Shown: piece by piece, positions 1-10,638 of the stretch | How positions within the stretch are numbered: the stretch's first letter is position 1 | Layout: every line of letters begins with the position of its first letter | Source: Chelatococcus composti | GTDB lineage: Bacteria; Pseudomonadota; Alphaproteobacteria; Rhizobiales; Beijerinckiaceae | Assembly: GCF_014201415.1 (NCBI RefSeq) | Contig: NZ_JACHEH010000006.1 | Coordinates: forward strand, 212,387 to 276,386 | Length of the DNA: 64,000 bases | Reading direction: 5' to 3' | Notes under the pieces: generated by a model | Seen by the model: the letters and a program-made list of their open reading frames with translations, nothing else | Database searches by the model: none | Told to the model about the DNA's origin: nothing | Program-made: the position numbers and the translations under genes

Positions 1-87
1 AAGCAGACGCTGACCTACAACCGGACGCGTCAGGCGATGATCACCAAGGAACTCATCGAAATCATCTCGGGCGCCGAGGCTCTTTGA
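1..87 (+). CDS. atpG: ATP synthase F1 gamma subunit, C-terminal end (partial)
   Basis: Only the last 28 residues and the stop are in the window; the gene begins to the left. The reading frame ends with NRTRQAMITKELIEIISGAE followed by AL, the C-terminal helix that forms the gamma rotor shaft inside the alpha3beta3 head. It lies 35 bp upstream of atpD, the usual atpHAGDC order, so it should share that transcript. Confidence 0.93.
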   Translation, partial: KQTLTYNRTRQAMITKELIEIISGAEAL

Positions 88-119
88 GGCCCCGCTCTGA
101 TCGGACCGTGAGGGTTTAG

Positions 120-1574
<1,455 letters not shown>

Positions 1575-1655
1575 GCGGCGAGCGCCGGCCGCGGCTCCCG
1601 CCCCGGCCGGCCCGATGCCCACGCCCGGGAATTCCGGTTTCGGAGACAGATCGAC

Positions 1656-2057
1656 ATGGCCACCTTTACGTTCGAGCTCGTCTCGCCCGAGCGGCTTCTC
1701 TTCTCCGGCGAGGTCGAGAGCGTTGTCGTGCCCTCGAGCGAGGGTGAGATGACGGTCATGGCTGGCCACTCGCCGGTGATGGCGGTGCTGAAGCCCGGCG
1801 TCGTCGCCGTCAGCGAGGGCAAAGGCGCCGTGCGTCGCCTCTTCGTGCGCGGCGGCTTCGCCGATGTCGGCCCGGCAGGCCTCACCATCCTCGCCGAGCA
1901 GGCGCTGCCGCTGGAGGAGCTGGACGCCGAGATGCTGGCCCAGCACATCCGTGACGCCGAGGAGGACGTGGCCGACGCCAGGACCGACGAGGCCCGGCAG
2001 GCCGCGGCCGAGCGGCTTGCCCAGCTCAACGAGCTGCGCAGCGCGCTGGTGCACTGA
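1656..2057 (+). CDS. atpC: ATP synthase F1 epsilon subunit
   Basis: Small stalk subunit (133 residues) that couples the F1 rotor to the c-ring and can inhibit ATP hydrolysis. The N-terminal beta-sandwich starts with [20 protein letters not shown] and includes the [19 protein letters not shown] motif. The C-terminal helical hairpin (about residues 88-133) is alanine- and glutamate-rich. It is the last gene of the operon, 81 bp after atpD and just before a strong terminator. Confidence 0.96.
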   Translation: MATFTFELVSPERLLFSGEVESVVVPSSEGEMTVMAGHSPVMAVLKPGVVAVSEGKGAVRRLFVRGGFADVGPAGLTILAEQALPLEELDAEMLAQHIRDAEEDVADARTDEARQAAAERLAQLNELRSALVH

Positions 2058-2078
2058 GCAAGCTGCCAGTCCTTTCGG

Positions 2079-2104
2079 AAGGCCGCCTCCGGGCGGCCTT
2101 TTTT
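2079..2104 (+). terminator. Rho-independent terminator of the atp operon
   Basis: A GC-rich hairpin, AAGGCCGCC-tcc-GGGCGGCCTT, is followed at once by a run of T. It begins about 21 bp after the atpC stop and lies just before the convergent acyl-CoA synthetase gene, so it may also serve that strand. Confidence 0.9.
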
Positions 2105-2107
2105 GTT

Positions 2108-3724
2108 TCAGGCTTCGGAGCGCAGCAGCCGGCGGATGACCTTGCCGGTTGTCGTCAACGGCAGCTCGTCGCGAAAGGCGATCTCGCGCGGATATTCGTG
2201 GGCGGACAGGCGCTCGCGCACGAAGGCCTTGATGTCGTCGGCGAGCGCTTCTGACGGCTCGTAGCCCTCCCGCAGCACGATGAAGGCCTTCACGATCTCT
2301 GTGCGCACCGGGTCCGGCTTGCCGACGACGGCGGCAAGAGCGACCGCCTCGTGCTTGATGAGGCAATCCTCGATCTCGCCGGGGCCGATGCGATAGCCCG
2401 ACGAGGTGATGACGTCGTCGTCGCGGCCGACGAAGTGGATGTAACCGTCCTCGTCCATTGAGCCCTGGTCGCCCGTTGTCATCCAGTCGCCGACGAACTT
2501 GTCGCGCGTCGCCTCCGGCCGGCGCCAGTAGGCGAGGAACATGACGGGATCGGGCCGCAGCACCGCGATCTGGCCGAGTTCCCCCGGCTCGCAGCGCGTG
2601 CCGTCGGGGCGGATCACGGCCACCGTGTGGCCGGGTACCGGCTTGCCGATGGCTCCGGCGCGCGAGATGCCGATGGCCGCGCAGGACGCGAGCACCAGGT
2701 TGCACTCCGTCTGGCCATAGAACTCGTTGATGGTGAGCCCGAGCTCCTCACGCCCCCACACGAAGGTCGCCTCCCCCAGCGATTCGCCGCCGGAGGCGAG
2801 CGTGCGCAGGGAAAGGTCGAAGCGGGCAGCCGGTCGCGGCACGCTGCGCAGCATCCTGAGCGCCGTCGGCGGAATGAAGGCGTTGCGCACCTTAAGTCGC
2901 GCCATGAGGTCGAAGGCTTCCTCGGGGTCGAATTTCTCGAACTTGCGCGCCACCACGGGCACGCCGTGGTGCAGGCCGGGCAGCAGCACGTTGAGAAGGC
3001 CGCCCGCCCAGGCCCAGTCCGCCGGCGTCCACAGCCTGTCCCCGGGCTGGGGCAGGAATTCGTGCGGCATTTCCACGCCCGGCAGGTGGCCGAGCAGCAC
3101 GCGGTGGCCGTGCAGGGCCCCTTTCGGATTGCCGGTGGTGCCGGAGGTGTAGATCATCATGGCCGGATCGTCCGGCCCCGTGTCGCGCGGCACGAAGTCC
3201 TCCTCCGCCTCCGCGAGAATCTCGTCGAAGCCGAAGGCCGCCCTGTCCGGTCCGTCCGTGCTGACGACGACGGAGAGCTCGGGCAGCGGCACGTCGATGG
3301 CCGCGAGTGTCGCAAGGCCAGCCGAATTGGTGATGATGGCGCGCGCGCCGGCATCGGCGAGGCGGTAGCTCAAGGCATCGACGCCGAACAGCACGGCAAG
3401 CGGCAGGGCGATGGCGCCCAGCTTGTAGATGGCCATGTGGGCGATCGCCACCTGCCGCGACTGCGGCAGCAGGATCGCCACCCGGTCCCCGGCGGCGACG
3501 CCGCGGCGGGCGAGCGCGTTGGCGAGACGGTTCGAGCAGCGCCGCAGGCCGTCGTAGGTCAGGGCCTCGACCCTACCGTCGCGGGACACCTCGATGATGG
3601 CCGGCCGTCCCGGCTCCGCGGCCGCCCAGCGGTCGCAGCAATCGACGCCGATATTGTAGCGGGCGGGAATATGCCAGCGAAAGCCGGCGACGAGCGCCTC
3701 GTAGTCGCGAATGTCGGGCAGCAT
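2108..3724 (-). CDS. AMP-forming acyl-CoA synthetase / carboxylate-CoA ligase
   Basis: Member of the ANL superfamily, which adenylates a carboxylic acid and transfers it to CoA. The protein is 538 residues from the ATG at 3724. Visible motifs: the phosphate loop YTSGTTGNPKG (residues 192-202), the EFYGQTECN motif that contacts adenine, the hinge motif TGDQ...GRDDDVITSSGYRIGPGEIE, and the C-terminal catalytic lysine in TTTGKVIRR (about K528). Length and N-terminus resemble medium-chain or aromatic acyl-CoA synthetases, but the substrate cannot be read from sequence. It starts 77 bp after the stop of an NMT1-type ABC permease on the same strand, so it may activate the acid that this transporter imports. 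Confidence 0.88.
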   Translation of the reverse strand: MLPDIRDYEALVAGFRWHIPARYNIGVDCCDRWAAAEPGRPAIIEVSRDGRVEALTYDGLRRCSNRLANALARRGVAAGDRVAILLPQSRQVAIAHMAIYKLGAIALPLAVLFGVDALSYRLADAGARAIITNSAGLATLAAIDVPLPELSVVVSTDGPDRAAFGFDEILAEAEEDFVPRDTGPDDPAMMIYTSGTTGNPKGALHGHRVLLGHLPGVEMPHEFLPQPGDRLWTPADWAWAGGLLNVLLPGLHHGVPVVARKFEKFDPEEAFDLMARLKVRNAFIPPTALRMLRSVPRPAARFDLSLRTLASGGESLGEATFVWGREELGLTINEFYGQTECNLVLASCAAIGISRAGAIGKPVPGHTVAVIRPDGTRCEPGELGQIAVLRPDPVMFLAYWRRPEATRDKFVGDWMTTGDQGSMDEDGYIHFVGRDDDVITSSGYRIGPGEIEDCLIKHEAVALAAVVGKPDPVRTEIVKAFIVLREGYEPSEALADDIKAFVRERLSAHEYPREIAFRDELPLTTTGKVIRRLLRSEA

Positions 3725-3801
3725 CGGCACCCCCGCCTGCCTTGGGACTGCCGTGTTTATAGGCAAAGCGCTGCCGGACCGCCATGCCGGCGTGCGCCCG
3801 G

Positions 3802-4650
3802 TCAGGCGGCGAACTGCGAGCGCTGGGCCCAGCCGGTCATGCGCCGCTCCAGCCACGCCATCACGGCGTAGATCATGATGCCGAGCACGGCGAGCGCGAT
3901 GAGGGCGGCGAACAGGAGCGGCACGTTGAAGTCCGCGCTGGCGCGCGCCATCAGGTTGCCGATGCCGTTGCGCGAGGCGTTGTACTCGGCGATCACCGAG
4001 CCGACATAGGCGAGCGTGATGGCCACCTTCAGCGAGCCGAAGAAGTAGGGCAGCGAGCGCGGCACCCCCACCTTCAGCATGATGTCGAGCTTGCGCGCGC
4101 CCAGCGCCCGCAGCACGTCCTCCACCTCCGGCTCGATGGTGGCGAGCCCGGTGGCGACATTCACGACGATGGGGAAGAAGGAGATCATGAAGGCGGTCAG
4201 CACCGCCGGCAGCCAGCCGACGCCGAACCGGATGACGAGGATCGGCACCACCGCCACCTTGGGGATGGCGTTGAAGCCGACGAGAAGCGGGTAGACCCCG
4301 GCGTGGACAAAGCGCGAGGCACCCAGCGCCAGGCCGAGCACGAGACCGAAGACGATGGCGATGACAAAGCCCGCCGTTGTCATCCAGAGCGTGTGGAAGG
4401 AGTGGAACAGCAGCGGCCACCAGTAGGCGACGATGGCATCCAGAATGTCGCTCGGCGTCGGCAGGACGTAGGAGGAGACGCCGAAAATCCGGCAGGCGGC
4501 CTCCCACAGCAGGAAGAAGCCGATGGTGCAGAGCCACGGCGCCAGCATGAGCCGGCGTGCCCGTGACGCCCTGGCGCGCGCCGCCGCCTCGCGCACGGCG
4601 CGGGCCTCGGCCTCTGCTGCGGCGGATACGGAATCGGCCTCGGCGTTCAT
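3802..4650 (-). CDS. ABC transporter permease (SsuC/TauC/ThiX-like)
   Basis: Inner-membrane permease of 282 residues with about six hydrophobic segments after a charged, alanine-rich N-terminal tail. The EAA-type loop that docks the ATPase is recognisable in EDVLRALGARKLDIMLKVG. This family (binding-protein-dependent transport, nitrate/sulfonate/taurine/pyrimidine class) pairs with NMT1-type binding proteins. Its ATG overlaps the stop of the upstream ATPase gene (ATGA), showing translational coupling. Order: binding protein, ATPase, permease, acyl-CoA synthetase. Confidence 0.88.
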   Translation of the reverse strand: MNAEADSVSAAAEAEARAVREAAARARASRARRLMLAPWLCTIGFFLLWEAACRIFGVSSYVLPTPSDILDAIVAYWWPLLFHSFHTLWMTTAGFVIAIVFGLVLGLALGASRFVHAGVYPLLVGFNAIPKVAVVPILVIRFGVGWLPAVLTAFMISFFPIVVNVATGLATIEPEVEDVLRALGARKLDIMLKVGVPRSLPYFFGSLKVAITLAYVGSVIAEYNASRNGIGNLMARASADFNVPLLFAALIALAVLGIMIYAVMAWLERRMTGWAQRSQFAA

Positions 4651-5444
4651 GCTGTCTTCCTCGCATCGGCGATATGGCCGCGCAGCTCATGCACGATGTC
4701 GATGAAGGCCTTCGTGTAGGTGATCTCGAGGTCGCGCGGGCGGGGAAAGTCGACCACCCGCTCGGCAACGACGCGGCCGGGACGCGCGCTCATGCAGAAG
4801 ATGCGGTCGGCGAGGAAGACGGCCTCGCGCAGGTCGTGGGTGACGAGAACCACCGTCATGCGCCGTTCGGCGTGCAGGTCGCGGATCACGCACCACAGCT
4901 CCTCGCGCGTGAACGCATCGAGCGCCCCGAAGGGCTCGTCGAGGAGGAGGAGCCGCGGCTCGTGGATGAGCGCGCGGCACAGCGAGGCACGCTGCTGCAT
5001 GCCGCCCGAGAGCTCCCACGGGTATTTCCCGCCCTGCCCGGCGAGGCCCACCTTTGCCAGCAGCTGCTCGGCCCTGGAGACGTAGGCGGCGCGCTCCCGC
5101 TTCAGGCGGCTGCGGTGCGGCTCGACGATCTCGAGCGGCAGGAGCAGGTTCTCGAGCGTGGTACGCCAGGGCAGCAGCGTCGGGTTCTGGAAGGCCATGC
5201 CCGCGATGCGCACCGGCTCCGTCACCGGCGCCCCGCCGACGAGGATCGTCCCAGCGCGGGGAAACTGCAGGCCCGTGGCGAGCTTCATCAGCGTGGACTT
5301 GCCGCAGCCGGACGGGCCGACAACGGCGGCGAACTCGCCCTCGGCGATGGAGAGCGACAGGTGCTCGACGGCGGGAAAGCCGTCACCACTGCCGTAGGCG
5401 TGCGTGACGTCCTTCAGGGCGACGAAGGCATTCAAGCGGGTCAC
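4647..5444 (-). CDS. ABC transporter ATP-binding protein (SsuB/TauB-like)
   Basis: Cytoplasmic ATPase of the NMT1-type importer, 265 residues. Walker A is GPSGCGKST (residues 43-51), the signature is LSGGMQQR, Walker B is [12 protein letters not shown], and the H-loop is in VLVTHDLREA. It overlaps the permease start by 4 bp and follows the binding-protein gene after 62 bp. Family knowledge places it with sulfonate, taurine, nitrate or pyrimidine-precursor importers; the substrate is not resolved. Confidence 0.9.
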   Translation of the reverse strand: MTRLNAFVALKDVTHAYGSGDGFPAVEHLSLSIAEGEFAAVVGPSGCGKSTLMKLATGLQFPRAGTILVGGAPVTEPVRIAGMAFQNPTLLPWRTTLENLLLPLEIVEPHRSRLKRERAAYVSRAEQLLAKVGLAGQGGKYPWELSGGMQQRASLCRALIHEPRLLLLDEPFGALDAFTREELWCVIRDLHAERRMTVVLVTHDLREAVFLADRIFCMSARPGRVVAERVVDFPRPRDLEITYTKAFIDIVHELRGHIADARKTA

Positions 5445-5506
5445 CTTTCCTTGGCCACGGGAACCGGCCGCCAGAGGCGGCCGGGATGGACGCGGCGAGG
5501 GAACGG

Positions 5507-6568
5507 TCAGTCCACCATCCGCTCGGCGAGCGGAGGCAGGTAGGTGTCGACGAAGATCTCGCTGGCCACCGGCTTCTTCTTGAACGTGAAGGTAAGGCCG
5601 ATCTGCTCCAGCGCCTTCTCGAACCGCGCCGGATCGATGTCACCGAAGCCGTGCTCCTTGACCCAGGGCGTGACGACGTTCTGGGCAAGGTTCATCTGCA
5701 GGCGCTCCAGCTCCACCTCCTTCTTGGCGACGTCGTTGCGTTTGATGACGCTGTCGACCGCGGCGGAAGGATTGGCGATAGTGTCCTTGAGGCCGCGCAC
5801 GAAGGCACGCAGGAAGCCCTTGACGGCCTGCGGATTCTCCTCGGCGAACCTGGACGAGACCATGATGGCGTTGCCGTACAGCTCGACGCCATAGTCGCCC
5901 ATCAGCATGACCACGATGTCGTCCACAGCGACACCGCGCGACTTGAGATTGATGAGTGACGACATGGCGAAGCCGAAGATGGCGTCGACCTCGCCCGAGG
6001 CCAGCATCGGCTCGCGCACCGGGAAGCCGACGTTCTCGAACTTCATCTTGGAATCGTCGAGCCCGTTCACCTCCTTGAAGATCGGCCACTGGGCGAACGC
6101 TCCGTCGGCGACCGGGGCGCCGAAGGTCTTGCCCTCGAGGCTCTTGGGATCGGTGGAGATGCCGCGGCTCTTGCGGCCGATGATGGCGAAGGGCGGCCGG
6201 TCGTAGACCATCATCACCGCCTTCACGTCGACGTTGGGATTCTCGTCGCGGAAGCGCACCAGCGAGTTGATGTCGCCAAAGCCCATGTCGTAGGTGCCGG
6301 ACGCGACGCGCGGGATGACATCGCGCGAGCCATTGCCGGTGTCGATGGTGACGTCGAGGCCCTCTTCCTTGAAGTAGCCCTTGTCGATGGCCACGAGAAA
6401 CGGCGCTGCCGGACCCTCGAACCGCCAGTCGAGCGTGAAGCGCAGCGGTGTCTGCGCCGCGGCCGCACCGGTCCAGAGCGCGGCGGCGCCGGCGAGCACG
6501 CCGGCGAAGGTCCTCAGAACGCTGCGGCGACACTGACCGAAGGGGCTCAACACGGACAGAAGGGACAT
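5507..6568 (-). CDS. ABC transporter substrate-binding protein (NMT1/THI5 fold)
   Basis: Periplasmic binding protein of 353 residues from the ATG at 6568. It carries a cleavable signal peptide ending near AAAAQ. The mature start TPLRFTLDWRFEGPAAPFLVAIDKGYFKEEGL is typical of the NMT1/SsuA-like class, which binds thiamine precursors, sulfonates, or aromatic or heterocyclic acids. The conserved GYFKEEGLDV and DMGFGDIN segments support this. It is the first gene of an importer operon that continues with ATPase, permease and acyl-CoA synthetase. The 202 bp upstream holds no TPP-riboswitch motif. Confidence 0.87.
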   Translation of the reverse strand: MSLLSVLSPFGQCRRSVLRTFAGVLAGAAALWTGAAAAQTPLRFTLDWRFEGPAAPFLVAIDKGYFKEEGLDVTIDTGNGSRDVIPRVASGTYDMGFGDINSLVRFRDENPNVDVKAVMMVYDRPPFAIIGRKSRGISTDPKSLEGKTFGAPVADGAFAQWPIFKEVNGLDDSKMKFENVGFPVREPMLASGEVDAIFGFAMSSLINLKSRGVAVDDIVVMLMGDYGVELYGNAIMVSSRFAEENPQAVKGFLRAFVRGLKDTIANPSAAVDSVIKRNDVAKKEVELERLQMNLAQNVVTPWVKEHGFGDIDPARFEKALEQIGLTFTFKKKPVASEIFVDTYLPPLAERMVD

Positions 6569-6770
6569 CGGGCGGACTCCAGTCTGGAAGCGTTGGACGC
6601 GTAGGGCCGCGTCATCGTTATCGAAGCAATATTCGTACCGGAACGGGCGGTGCAAAGCGCCTGGAACTGATCGTGACGGGCCCTTTGCCCCTGTCAAGGA
6701 CGATGCCCCCGTCGGGCCGGTCACAAAGCGTTTCGTATCCTGACGCCTGCCCTCGGCGCTGGCCTGTTGC

Positions 6771-7229
6771 CTAATTAACGGGCAGCGCACCGTCGCTCTT
6801 GACCTCTTCCATGACGGCATAGGTGCGCGTCTCGGTGACGCCGGGCAGCGACAGCAGCACGTCGCCGAGGAAGCGGCGGTAGGCTGCCATGTCGGCCACC
6901 CGCGTCTTGACGAGATAGTCGAAGCCGCCGGCCACCATGTGGCACTCCAGCACCTCCGGCGCGCGCCGCACGGCCTCGGCGAACCGCTCGAAGATGTCGG
7001 GCGTCGTCTTGTCGAGCGACACCTCGACAAAGACCAGCAGCTCGAGGCCGAGCTTGCGCGGGTCGAGCCGCGCACCGTAGCCGGTGATGTAGCCCTCGCG
7101 CGTCAGACGCTTCAGCCGCTCGCTCGTCGCCGTCGGCGACAGGCCGATTCGCTCGGCCAGCTCCACGGTGGAAATGCGGCCGTCCGCCTGCAGGACGGTG
7201 AGGATGCGCTTGTCGGTCCTGTCGAGCAC
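6771..7229 (-). CDS. Lrp/AsnC-family regulator, probable activator of proline use (PutR-like)
   Basis: A 152-residue Lrp/AsnC protein. An N-terminal helix-turn-helix (about residues 5-60, DRTDKRILTVLQ...LSPTATSERLKRL) is followed by a RAM ligand-binding domain. The start is GTG at 7229, chosen because AAAGG lies just upstream. It is divergent from putA across 125 bp; in alphaproteobacteria this arrangement is typical of PutR, which activates putA in response to proline. Three inverted repeats between the genes fit that role. Confidence 0.85.
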   Translation of the reverse strand: MLDRTDKRILTVLQADGRISTVELAERIGLSPTATSERLKRLTREGYITGYGARLDPRKLGLELLVFVEVSLDKTTPDIFERFAEAVRRAPEVLECHMVAGGFDYLVKTRVADMAAYRRFLGDVLLSLPGVTETRTYAVMEEVKSDGALPVN

Positions 7230-7239
7230 TTGCGCCTTT

Positions 7240-7265
7240 CGCTATGGATAGCCCGTTTCATAGCG
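7240..7265. promoter_or_regulatory. Inverted repeat, candidate PutR operator 1
   Basis: CGCTATG and CATAGCG form perfect 7-bp arms around a 12-bp centre, starting 11 bp upstream of the putR-like start codon. Lrp-family proteins bind such imperfect dyads; autoregulation is the natural inference. Confidence 0.5.
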
Positions 7266-7283
7266 ATTTTTGTGGCCGTTTGC

Positions 7284-7299
7284 CGATTTCGTCAAATCG
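7284..7299. promoter_or_regulatory. Inverted repeat, candidate PutR operator 2
   Basis: CGATTT-cgtc-AAATCG is a perfect 6-bp-arm dyad in the middle of the putR-putA intergenic region. In addition, GATAGCCCG (7247-7255) is repeated in inverted form as CGGGCTATC (7315-7323), so the region carries several symmetric elements. Confidence 0.5.
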
Positions 7300-7354
7300 A
7301 AAACCGGCTACTTCCGGGCTATCGTAACGATCTCCCCATGGAGTTTGATCGTCG

Positions 7355-10300
7355 ATGCGTTCCGCCACCAGCCAGTTCCATCCAGCCATGCCGCCCTTCC
7401 GTGCTCCCTTCGCGCCCGACGATGTCGCCATCGCCCGCGATCTCATGGCCCGGTCCACGCTGGAGCCGGAGCGCGAGCGCCGCATCGACGCCTTGGCGAC
7501 GAGCCTGATCGAGGCCATCCGTTCAAAGAGCGGCGGGCTCGGCGGCGTCGAGGAGCTGCTGCGCGAATATTCGCTGTCCACCCGCGAGGGTCTCGCGCTC
7601 ATGGTGCTGGCCGAGGCGCTGCTGCGCGTGCCCGACAGCGCCACTGCCGACCGGCTGATCGAGGACAAGCTCGGCCAGGGCGACTTCGCCCGCCACGAGG
7701 CGAAGTCCGACGCCTTCCTCGTCTCGGCCTCGGCCTGGGCCCTCGGTGTCACGGCGCGCATCATCCAGCCCGGCGAGACGCCCGAGGGCATCCTTGGCCA
7801 ACTCGCCAAGCGCATCGGCCTGCCAGCAGTGCGTACGGCCACGCGCCAGGCCATGCGCGTGCTCGGCAACCACTTCGTGCTCGGCCAGACCATCGAGGAG
7901 GCGCTGAAGCGCGCCCAGTCGAGCGCCGGGCGCATCTATCGCTATTCCTTCGACATGCTGGGCGAGGGCGCCCGCACGAAGGAGGATGCCGACCGCTACT
8001 GGCGCTCCTATGCCGATGCCATCGACGCCATCGGCCGGGCAGCCGGTAACGAGCCGTTGCCGAACCGCCCCGGCATTTCCGTCAAGCTCTCGGCGCTGCA
8101 TCCTCGCTACGAGGCGGTGAGCCGCGCGCGGGTGATGGCCGAGCTGGTGCCGCAGGTGGTCGCGCTCGCGGAGAAGGCCAAAAGCTACGACCTCAACTTC
8201 ACCATCGACGCCGAGGAGGCGGACCGGCTGGAGCTGTCGCTCGACGTCATCGCCGCCGTCGTCGCCTCGCCTTCCCTCGCCGGCTGGGACGGCTTCGGCC
8301 TCGCCATCCAGGCCTACCAGAAGCGCGCTGCCGCAGTGATCGACTGGATCGCCGCGCTCGCCGAGCACCATGACCGCCGGTTCATGGTGCGCCTCGTCAA
8401 GGGCGCCTATTGGGACACGGAGATCAAGCGCGCGCAGGAGCGCGGCCTTTCCGGCTATCCCGTCTTCACGCGCAAGGCGATGACAGACCTCCATTACATG
8501 GCCTGCGCCGAAAAGCTGCTGGCCCTGCGCCCGCGCATCTTCCCGCAGTTCGCCACGCACAACGCGCTCACCGTGGCCAGCATCGTCGAGCGCGCCGGCA
8601 AGGTGGAGGGTTTCGAGTTCCAGCGACTGCACGGCATGGGCGAGGCGCTCTACGGCAAGCTGCTCCAGACCCTGCCGGGCGCCGCCTGCCGGACCTATGC
8701 GCCGGTTGGCGGGCACCGTGACCTTCTCGCCTATCTGGTGCGCCGCCTGCTCGAGAACGGCGCCAACTCCTCCTTCGTGTCCGTGGCGGCGGACCCGAAT
8801 GTGCCGATCGCCGACATCCTCAAACGGCCGGCGGCGATCATCGGCTCGCCCGAGGCGGCCGCCAACCCGCGCCTGCCCCTGCCGGCCGCGCTCTATGGAT
8901 CACGCATCAATTCGGCCGGCGTCGAGTTCGGCCACGCGGAGGAGTTCGAACGGCTCATGGACGATCTGCAGAAGGCGGGCCTGCCGACGGCCCCGGCCCG
9001 GGCCCTCGTCGACGGCGAATCGCGCCCCGGCACGCGGCGCGAGGTCATCAGCCCTATTGACGGCAAGACCGTCGCCGGCATCGTGGAGGATGCGGACGAG
9101 GCCACAGCCGATGCGGCGATGGCGGCGGCCAGGGCCGGCTTCGCGGCCTGGGCGGCGACGCCTGCCGCAACGCGCGCCGAGGCCATCCGCAAGGCGTCCG
9201 ACCTGCTCGAGGCGCGGCGCGGCCTGTTCATCAACCTGCTGCAGACGGAGGCGGGCAAGACGCTTGACGATGCGGTGGCGGACCTGCGCGAGGCGGTGGA
9301 CTTCTGCCGCTACTACGCCCGGCAGGCCGAACGGCTCTTTGGCGAGAGCATGGCCCTGCCCGGCCCGACCGGCGAGGAGAACCGCCTCGTGCTGCGCGGG
9401 CGGGGGCCCTTCGTCTGCATCTCCCCCTGGAACTTCCCCCTCGCCATCTTCATGGGCCAGGTGACGGCCGCGCTCGTTGCCGGCAATTCCGTTGTCGCCA
9501 AGCCTGCCGAGCAGACGCCCATCATCGCCCATGAGGCGGTGACGCTGCTGCACGAGGCCGGCGTGCCGAAGAGCGCCCTTCACTACGTGCCCGGCGACGG
9601 GCGCATCGGCGCCCGGCTGGTGGCGCATCCGGCCGTCGCCGGTGTGGCCTTCACCGGCTCGACGGAGGTTGCGCGCATCATCAACCGCACGCTCGCCGCC
9701 AAGGACGGGCCGATCGTGCCGCTCATCGCCGAGACGGGCGGCATCAATGCCATGATCGTCGATGCCACCGCCCTGCCCGAGCAGGTGGCCGACGATGTCG
9801 TGACCTCCGCCTTCCGCTCGGCCGGCCAGCGCTGCTCGGCGCTGCGGCTCATGTGCGTGCAGGAGGACGTGGCGGACCGCATGATCGAGATGGTCGTCGG
9901 CGCGGCACGCGAGCTCAAGGTGGGCGACCCGCGCGACCCGTCGGTCCATGTGGGCCCGGTGATCGACGCCGAGGCGAAGGCGAAGCTCGAGGCGCACATC
10001 GCCGCGATGAAGGCGAACGCCCGCACGCATCTCGCCATCCCGGGCCCGACGCCCGGTACCTATGTAGGCCCGCACATCTTCGAGCTGGCCAGCCCCGGCG
10101 ACCTCAAGGAGGAGGTCTTCGGCCCTATCCTGCACGTCGTGCGCTACAAGGCGAACCGGCTCGATGACGTGATCGCGGCCATCGAGGCCACGGGCTACGG
10201 CCTGACGCTCGGCATCCATTCGCGCATCGAGGAAACGGTCGAGCACATCGTCGCGCGGCTGCAGACTGGCAACGTCTACGTCAACCGCAACATCATCGGC

Positions 10301-10462
10301 GCGGTGGTCGGCACCCAGCCCTTCGGCGGCCACGGCCTGTCCGGCACGGGGCCGAAGGCCGGCGGGCCGCACTATCTGCTGCGTTTCGCGACGGAGCAGA
10401 CAGTGACGGTCAACACCGCCGCCGCCGGCGGCAACGCGAGCCTCATCGCAATGGGAGAATGA
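7355..10462 (+). CDS. putA: Bifunctional proline dehydrogenase / L-glutamate-5-semialdehyde dehydrogenase
   Basis: Oxidises proline to glutamate in two steps, passing electrons to FAD/quinone and then NAD+. The protein is 1035 residues. The proline dehydrogenase barrel covers roughly residues 60-490 (RLVKGAYWDTEIKRAQERG motif). The aldehyde dehydrogenase domain covers roughly 560-1020, with catalytic Cys827 in GQRCSALR and Glu793 in AETGG. It lacks the N-terminal ribbon-helix-helix DNA-binding domain of E. coli PutA, so it is not its own repressor and the divergent Lrp-type protein is the likely regulator. ATG 7355 has GGAG upstream; an internal Met at 7388 is an alternative. Confidence 0.96.
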   Translation: MRSATSQFHPAMPPFRAPFAPDDVAIARDLMARSTLEPERERRIDALATSLIEAIRSKSGGLGGVEELLREYSLSTREGLALMVLAEALLRVPDSATADRLIEDKLGQGDFARHEAKSDAFLVSASAWALGVTARIIQPGETPEGILGQLAKRIGLPAVRTATRQAMRVLGNHFVLGQTIEEALKRAQSSAGRIYRYSFDMLGEGARTKEDADRYWRSYADAIDAIGRAAGNEPLPNRPGISVKLSALHPRYEAVSRARVMAELVPQVVALAEKAKSYDLNFTIDAEEADRLELSLDVIAAVVASPSLAGWDGFGLAIQAYQKRAAAVIDWIAALAEHHDRRFMVRLVKGAYWDTEIKRAQERGLSGYPVFTRKAMTDLHYMACAEKLLALRPRIFPQFATHNALTVASIVERAGKVEGFEFQRLHGMGEALYGKLLQTLPGAACRTYAPVGGHRDLLAYLVRRLLENGANSSFVSVAADPNVPIADILKRPAAIIGSPEAAANPRLPLPAALYGSRINSAGVEFGHAEEFERLMDDLQKAGLPTAPARALVDGESRPGTRREVISPIDGKTVAGIVEDADEATADAAMAAARAGFAAWAATPAATRAEAIRKASDLLEARRGLFINLLQTEAGKTLDDAVADLREAVDFCRYYARQAERLFGESMALPGPTGEENRLVLRGRGPFVCISPWNFPLAIFMGQVTAALVAGNSVVAKPAEQTPIIAHEAVTLLHEAGVPKSALHYVPGDGRIGARLVAHPAVAGVAFTGSTEVARIINRTLAAKDGPIVPLIAETGGINAMIVDATALPEQVADDVVTSAFRSAGQRCSALRLMCVQEDVADRMIEMVVGAARELKVGDPRDPSVHVGPVIDAEAKAKLEAHIAAMKANARTHLAIPGPTPGTYVGPHIFELASPGDLKEEVFGPILHVVRYKANRLDDVIAAIEATGYGLTLGIHSRIEETVEHIVARLQTGNVYVNRNIIGAVVGTQPFGGHGLSGTGPKAGGPHYLLRFATEQTVTVNTAAAGGNASLIAMGE

Positions 10463-10579
10463 GGGAGCGGTCGTCCCCGTTCCCCATTCGCGGCAACGCG
10501 ACACCGACGCGCCGCGGCGGGGGCCCGCCCCGCCGGTGAGCTATTTCGTCCCGCCGGGCCCGCCATGCGGCCTGCGCAA

Positions 10580-10607
10580 TTTACATTCCGCGCCGGGTGG
10601 TTATTGT
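10580..10607 (+). promoter_or_regulatory. Candidate sigma-70 promoter of ahpC
   Basis: TTTACA (10580-10585) and TATTGT (10602-10607) are separated by 16 bp, upstream of a hairpin and the ahpC start. I see no convincing OxyR tetranucleotide pattern, so redox control is not shown by sequence. Confidence 0.45.
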
Positions 10608-10638
10608 CGCGCTGCCGTGCGCGGTTGTGCACTGCACC

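Noticed and set aside
6569..6770. TPP riboswitch upstream of the NMT1/THI5-type binding protein
   Set aside because: The conserved CTGAGA and GACCTGATCTGG-like elements are absent on either strand.
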